From Hydractinia symbiolongicarpus (lineage: Eukaryota > Cnidaria > Hydrozoa > Anthoathecata > Hydractiniidae): a stretch of DNA of 64,000 bases. The notes beneath the pieces were generated by a model. The model was not told the origin of the DNA. It did not search any database and saw only the letters and a list, made by a program, of their open reading frames with translations. Below are positions 58,906-64,000 of the stretch, piece after piece; the first letter of the stretch is position 1, and each line of letters begins with the position of its first letter. Location: contig NC_079882.1 in NCBI RefSeq assembly GCF_029227915.1, positions 17,930,501 to 17,994,500 of the forward strand, in the 5' to 3' direction. A program made the translations under genes and the position numbers.

Positions 58906-59867
58906 TTAAAGAAGCTGTGTAAACGACATTTGTCGATTAAAAACTGGACTTCCAGTGTTGATTTCTCCTTGAGGGGATACTTTAGGTGTGGTAGGTGTCT
59001 TCGAACAACTCTGTATATACGGTGTTGATGGCTGTATGGTGGGTACAGGTGTGGAAGGTAGAAATCCAGCGGGAGATTCTTCTTGCCGTTGTTCGAGCAA
59101 GAATTTAAACATTATGTTGTCAATCTCATGTTTCGCCAATAGCTTCCTGTTACCTGATAGCTTGCTGTTAGAAGCTCCAAGTGCGTCGGATTTGCTGGGT
59201 TATATAATATTTTTTCAATTGTCCTCATTAGTTGTTTATCGCAATCATCGTTAGCCTCGCGGGATGATCTTCTGTGAAGAGAATTAATGTTTTACAAAAT
59301 TATTTTACATCAAAAATAATATTAATACTTAATATAGTTTTGCGCTTTACCTTGACTTCCTCCTATATTTATTTCTGCCTGTAACAGATGAAACATCTAA
59401 AGCTGCCAGTGACACGACGGAGGCGCTGTCAGCGATATTATCATCATCGTCGTCATTAAGTTGCTCCATCATCATCTCTTGTTCATCCCTGTTCTCATTT
59501 CAAAATTTGTTGAAGTTCTTCGTTCTGAATAATGAGGTTCAAGCCAAGCCAAGTATGGAAACATTTCTGACATCTTCCTTTCCAGCGCCACTTCGCATCG
59601 TTTCTTTTACTTCGCGTCGTTCACGACCATACTTATTTCTAAGGTTTCTAAAAGCTACCTCGGCAGTTTTAGCTATAAAAACAAAACAAATGCTCACAGT
59701 ATGTTAGCTATAAAAATAAGATTTCTCAACTTACCATTCTGTAAATCTAACTCGGTCGCAACATCATTACAAGCTCGGAATCTTTTGTTTTGAATCTTTG
59801 TGGTCTTTATCGGATTTATCATACAAAATTGTATATTTCCTGACAACTTCGGTTTTTCATCTGCCAT
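58906..59867 (-). pseudogene. MADF/BESS-type DNA-binding partner of PIF/Harbinger
   Basis: Exon 1 (59867-59735) starts MADEKPKLSG and contains NKRFRACNDVATEL, ending at a GTAAGT donor. A second exon from about 59671 reads AEVAFRNLRNKYGRERREVK, the second half of a MADF (Myb/SANT-like) domain, but then stops early at a TGA. An acidic exon (about 59490-59353) and a final exon with KHEIDNIMFKFLLEQRQEES (BESS-like motif) follow. PIF/Harbinger elements encode such a DNA-binding helper next to the transposase. Broken by stops; GT-AG sites still recognisable. Confidence 0.55.
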
Positions 59868-59962
59868 ATTTGTTGTTATGAAAAGTTCTGCTATTTTGTT
59901 TTTGTTTTTTACCATTTGCTTCCCTTGTACACTTGCATTACCTGCTCACACCATAAAAAATC

Positions 59963-60061
59963 ATGAAGCAAGCGTGAAACAGATGCAGCAATTAAGCAAG
60001 AATATCAAAATTTTGTGATATTCTTGCTTCAACGTTGGCTTCATGCTTCACGCTTGCTTCA
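59963..60061. repeat. Nested hairpin
   Basis: Inner arms AAGCAAGAATATCA/TGATATTCTTGCTT (59995-60029) and outer arms TGAAGCAAGCGTGAA/TTCACGCTTGCTTCA form a two-step hairpin. A CATCTGC-type minisatellite follows (60089-60129). Function unknown. Confidence 0.7.
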
Positions 60062-60129
60062 CTTGCCTCAATCATGCTCACAATAACTTGCTTCTGCATC
60101 TGCCTCTGCATCAGCATCTCCATCTGCTT

Positions 60130-60880
60130 CATAGGTGTGACACAGGCTTTACATACTAATTATGTTACATACGCAGCAAGCATAAATTATACAATAATTA
60201 TTTTAAACATGGCAACTTTTTGCGAATAAATTACTACGAATGCCCCATTTTATCAAAATAAAAAGGGGCAACTCACGGACAGTCCCTAACAGGACAATGT
60301 AGTGATCTCACTTTGGGGAAAGAACTTTTCAGGTCGATTTTTTGGCTAAAACGTAGCTTTTAATGGACTGTTCTTAAAAAAGCTGTTAAAATATTATAAA
60401 CGAAAAGATGACGTCACAGTCTCGATTTCAAGTTTCCTTGCCGGTTCGTTTTGATTGAATTTATTCAAAAATACGGCCACCGGTAACTTTTAACAGCTTT
60501 TTTGTTAGTCACCAACATATTAGGTACAAATTGCAACAGATAAAATATTTACAGGTTGCGCGCGCATAGTGAGAACACCGTTTTCCGTCATTTTATCAAA
60601 TATTTCGTCAAAATCGGGCATTTTCTTTAACATTTGACGACAGTGTCGGGAACACGTCAAGCTTTCCCGTGATGTTAGCAGAAGCGCGAAAATTATAAAT
60701 GGTAGCTTACGGCGGTAAAATAGAAACAAGCAAACAAAGAACTAAGGGAATATTTAAAGTATAAATAATAAACAAACCAAACAAACAAACAAATATAATT
60801 GCTGCATTAACATCTTATTGGGAATAAAGTAATCACTAGAATCTCAAATACACCAATCAAGAAAAAAGCATAGCCCAGGC
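60130..60880. other. No gene seen
   Basis: No supported gene. An ACAA/AAAC-rich run lies at 60772-60792. Confidence 0.5.
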
Positions 60881-61234
60881 CTAAGGGGCTATTTATATGG
60901 ATACGGGGTGGCTCGTCAAACAGAGCTGGCTCACTTGCCAGGCTGACATTTGACTTGTGTTTATACGTAAAAAACTACTTCGGTTAGGCGGCTGGCTCTG
61001 AACAATAAAAACTTTCAATAATGTAACAAAAGATTTTAATTAGTTGAGCATAATAACCCTCTTTGTTACTGTTTATATGAGAAAATGTTTATCCCGCCTA
61101 CCAGGATCCCGCCTCTGAGAAACGAGATCTCGCCTACCAAGCCAGCCCGTTTAACCATATGAACAGATGGGCAAAAATATCAGGAAAATGAGGAACAAGC
61201 AAGATCAACGGGGCTCATATAACCAGCCCCTAAG
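60881..61234. mobile_element. MITE with CTTAGGGGCTG-type inverted ends
   Basis: 60881-60900 (CTAAGGGGCTATTTATATGG) and 61214-61234 (reverse complement of CTTAGGGGCTGGTTATATGA) are inverted. Internal CCCGCCT and CATATGA motifs repeat in both orientations. No ORF. Superfamily unknown. Confidence 0.6.
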
Positions 61235-62150
61235 TAAAATTAATTTTAACAAAAATGCACTATTAGAAAAAGTAAAACATATGGAACATGGTTCGTAGAT
61301 AACTATTTGAAGTAAACAATATTAGCACATGGATAGTTTTATAAGTTTCAGATAAATTTTTCTGAGTTGGCACGAAAGTACGGCATTCTTAACAACACTG
61401 TAAACGTACATCGATAATTCACCAACAACTTTGTTAATTCAAGGCCAACACATCGTAAATGCAAAAACTTTGAATCTAAAGAATAATATTTCACGACATT
61501 TCATAAACCAAACAACAGCTCTCCTCATTTGTATCCAAACTTGGAAAAAAAAGTTTCTATACAAAAATTTGAAGGTGTCAAGTCTAAATAACTTGCAGTT
61601 AAATGACACATACAAAAACATTTTAAAATAATAACATTGCTTAGAAGTTTTTAGACCGGTGGAAAACATGTAAAGTGTTTGTTTTTCAGTATTTTTAACC
61701 ACTGCTACTTTTTTTTGGTGAATCAGTTTAAAAATTTTGGCGACAATACTTTTAAAAAAGGTTCAAATGTCACAAACCGACAATCTGCATTTTATTGCCT
61801 ATCGATTTTTTAAATTTCTTCCGCACACCGCCTGGTAAAACGTAAACAAATTAAAACTTGTGTATATATACACATATTATTTTTAATAGTTTTGTTAAAT
61901 AGCTTGTGTATATATATACTTTACTAGCTAGCTATTTAATTTATTTGACAATAAACTGAAAAAAAATTTAAATACCACTAAGGGATTTACAGACATCCAC
62001 ATACGAAACAAGTTCAAATGACTTTTGGAATAGAACAACACAATTTTTTCTAAAAGCTCTAAAGAACTTTTACCTATAAGGTCCATTATGTGGTGCGTAT
62101 ATCCGCACCCTACTAATGCAACGTACATACTAGAAAGGGTAACACCCTAG
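61235..62150. other. No gene seen
   Basis: AT-rich sequence without supported features. Confidence 0.5.
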
Positions 62151-64000
62151 AACAATTAATTGGTTTGTAGGGTCAGTACTAATGGACCTTTCTAAAGCTT
62201 ATGACTGCCTATCACACGATCTCCTGATTGCAAAGCTTGCTGCTTACGGTATCAGCACAAATAGTCTAAAATTACTTTTAAATTATCTCACGTCCCGTAA
62301 ACAAAGAGTTAACCCTATTCGGTCCGGGGTTTTTCGAACATACTATGACCAGGGGGCGGCCCTCCATAACTTTTTATAGGGTTGTTCAAATTGAATCAAA
62401 CTTGGCACACTTATAGTACGTCATAAAAGGAACAAAATAACGCCAAAAAAAATTTGCTTGCGTCAGCACATTTTCTGTGACGTCATCAAAAGCTTGAAAA
62501 TTGTTAAAAATGTCACTATCTGCTTAAAATATAATTACTTTTGTTCTAGAGCGAATTTTTACATTCTGTTTGAAGTTTCTGAAAGCTAAATAAAATTTAT
62601 TTAACATATTTTCCGGTTTTTACATGGATCGGATGAAAAATTGCCAAAAATTGCCCGAAAATCCGTTTTTTCCGATTTTCGGGTAAAATCCGACAAAATC
62701 GGGAAATTGGATTAGTCACGTGCTCAAATTATTCAAAATGGTTCTTCTTGATAAAACAAAGTTGTGTTGCAAGTTTCAAGTTCAAAGGATAATCCTAACA
62801 GGAGTTATTATATTTTCCCCATTATAAGGATTTCATAGAGATTTTTAGGGGTAGTTTTGAGTAATGGCCAATATCAAAGCCTCTGAAAGGTATGGGACCT
62901 AAAAAATTAGCATGCAGGTGTCTAATAGATAAATGTTGAAACTCAGTAAGTATCATAGCCATATAACAAAGCAATCAGGAGTTATTAAAAAAAAACCGTC
63001 AGGGGGGCGGAATCCGCCCCCCCCCCCGGACCGAATAGGGTTAAAATAGGCTCATCATTTAGTGAATGGCTTGAGATTATTTGTGGTGTTCCCCAAGGTT
63101 CCATTTTAGGACCACTCCTATTTAACATCTTTATTAATGACTTGTTTTTTGTTATTGTAGAATCAGAGGTATGTAATTTTGCCGACGACAATACATTGTA
63201 TGCATGTGGTTTGAAGTTGGCTACTGTACTAAATTCATTAACTGTTGATACACAAAATATGCTACATTGGTTTAAAATCAACTCACTAAAAGCCAACCCA
63301 ACCAAATTTCAATTTATAATACTAGGTAAAAAAACAAGAGATAAAATCACTCTACCACTTGAATCAGTTACTTTAAATGAGTCTGACCACGTTACACTCC
63401 TAGGTATTCAAATTGACAATAAATTAAACTTCAATCAACATATAAACAACTTGTACTCGAAGGCAAATTTTAAACTTCATGCATTACGAAGACTACGACC
63501 TTATTTATCGCAACCCAAAGCAAAAATACTCAGCTCAAGCTTTATACAGAGTCAATTTAACTATGCACCCCTTATTTGGATGTTCTGCAGTAAAACTGCA
63601 TATAGTAAAATAGAGCGAGTACATTATAAAACATTGAGGGTTGTATACGATATAGTGAAAGCTGACTATATTGACATTTTAGAAAAATACAAGGACAAAT
63701 CCATCCACCAACGCCACTTAAAAACTTTAGCAATAGAGGTGTTTAAAAGCATTGAATCTGAACCCTGAATTCATGTGGTGCTTATTTAGTTTTAACACAT
63801 ACCAATGTGAGCATAACCTCCGGAGAGGCCCTTCTTTGACTTTACCTAAAGCTAAAACCACTACCTATGGTACAAATTCCATCTTGTCACAAAGTTGTTG
63901 GATATGGAATAATCTTCCCCGTGAAATTAAAAATAGTTCAACCATTGAAGAGTTTACGGTTAAATTAGCCTGCCAGGATTCTATTTTATGTAATTGTAAA
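62150..64000 (+). pseudogene. LINE reverse transcriptase (Jockey/CR1-like), 5' truncated, split by a MITE
   Basis: 62182-62312 reads LMDLSKAYDCLSHDLLIAKL and LLNYLTSRKQRV. After the 62313-63040 insertion the frame continues with GSSFSEW, GVPQGSILGPLLFNIFIND, NFADDNTLYACG (catalytic FADD), LLGIQIDNKLNF and APLIWMFCSKTAYSKIE. A frameshift near 63766 is followed by CEHNLRRGP, YGTNSILSQSCWIWNNLPRE and continues to the window end. The 5' half (endonuclease, ORF1) is missing. Apart from the insertion and one or two indels the RT is well preserved. Confidence 0.85.
62313..63040. mobile_element. piggyBac-like MITE with TTAA target duplication
   Basis: Ends read CCCTATTCGGTCCGGGG and the reverse complement, and TTAA flanks both sides (62309-62312, 63041-63044). 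CCC ends plus TTAA are the piggyBac signature. The 728-bp interior has no transposase. Confidence 0.85.

Overview
This window looks like AT-rich, gene-poor, repeat-dense nuclear DNA from an invertebrate animal. The evidence is spliced genes with GT-AG introns, (TA)n microsatellites, and a mixture of LINE, Ty3, Helitron, pogo/Tigger, Harbinger-type, piggyBac-like and Polinton elements. The family mix (PolB Polintons, SWIM/YqaJ elements, KMT5A-like recombinase genes) suggests a cnidarian, but that is inferred from remembered family resemblance. I see no rRNA, tRNA or CRISPR, and no conventional single-copy host gene that I recognise.

Layout. 1-2390: a palindromic MITE, then a TA-flanked pogo-type element (764-2387) that has lost most of its transposase but keeps an intact HIRAN-domain ORF. 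2400-10240: a decayed Polinton/Maverick-like provirus with Bro-N, DDE integrase, HNH and PolB remnants and a 135-bp-arm hairpin. 10.2-16.2 kb: MITEs and a dead LINE. 16819-20030: a complete but mutated LINE with restriction-like endonuclease, target-site duplication and poly(A). 21300-25285: a nearly intact two-gene DNA transposon (THAP/DDE transposase facing a SWIM-YqaJ-PHD gene) with perfect 60-bp terminal repeats. 26938-44423: a putative 17.5-kb element inserted in a (TA)n tract. It carries one large spliced minus-strand gene whose exons encode a KMT5A-like SET methyltransferase, acidic linkers, zinc fingers, a tyrosine recombinase and a C-terminal SANT-like helical domain. Its first intron holds about 30 copies of a 115-bp satellite built on the GTGGACA motif found at the element's ends. 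46790-49568: a Tigger/pogo element with a spliced transposase and a second HIRAN gene antisense inside the transposase intron. 49.8-58 kb: segmental duplications, tandem Helitron-like copies and a dead Ty3 pol. 58.3-59.9 kb: a PIF/Harbinger remnant. 62.1-64 kb: a LINE split by a TTAA-flanked piggyBac-like MITE and running off the window.

The two strongest candidates for something undescribed are (1) the SET-methyltransferase/tyrosine-recombinase element with its motif-derived intronic satellite, and (2) HIRAN-domain cargo carried in the same antisense position by two different pogo-type transposons.
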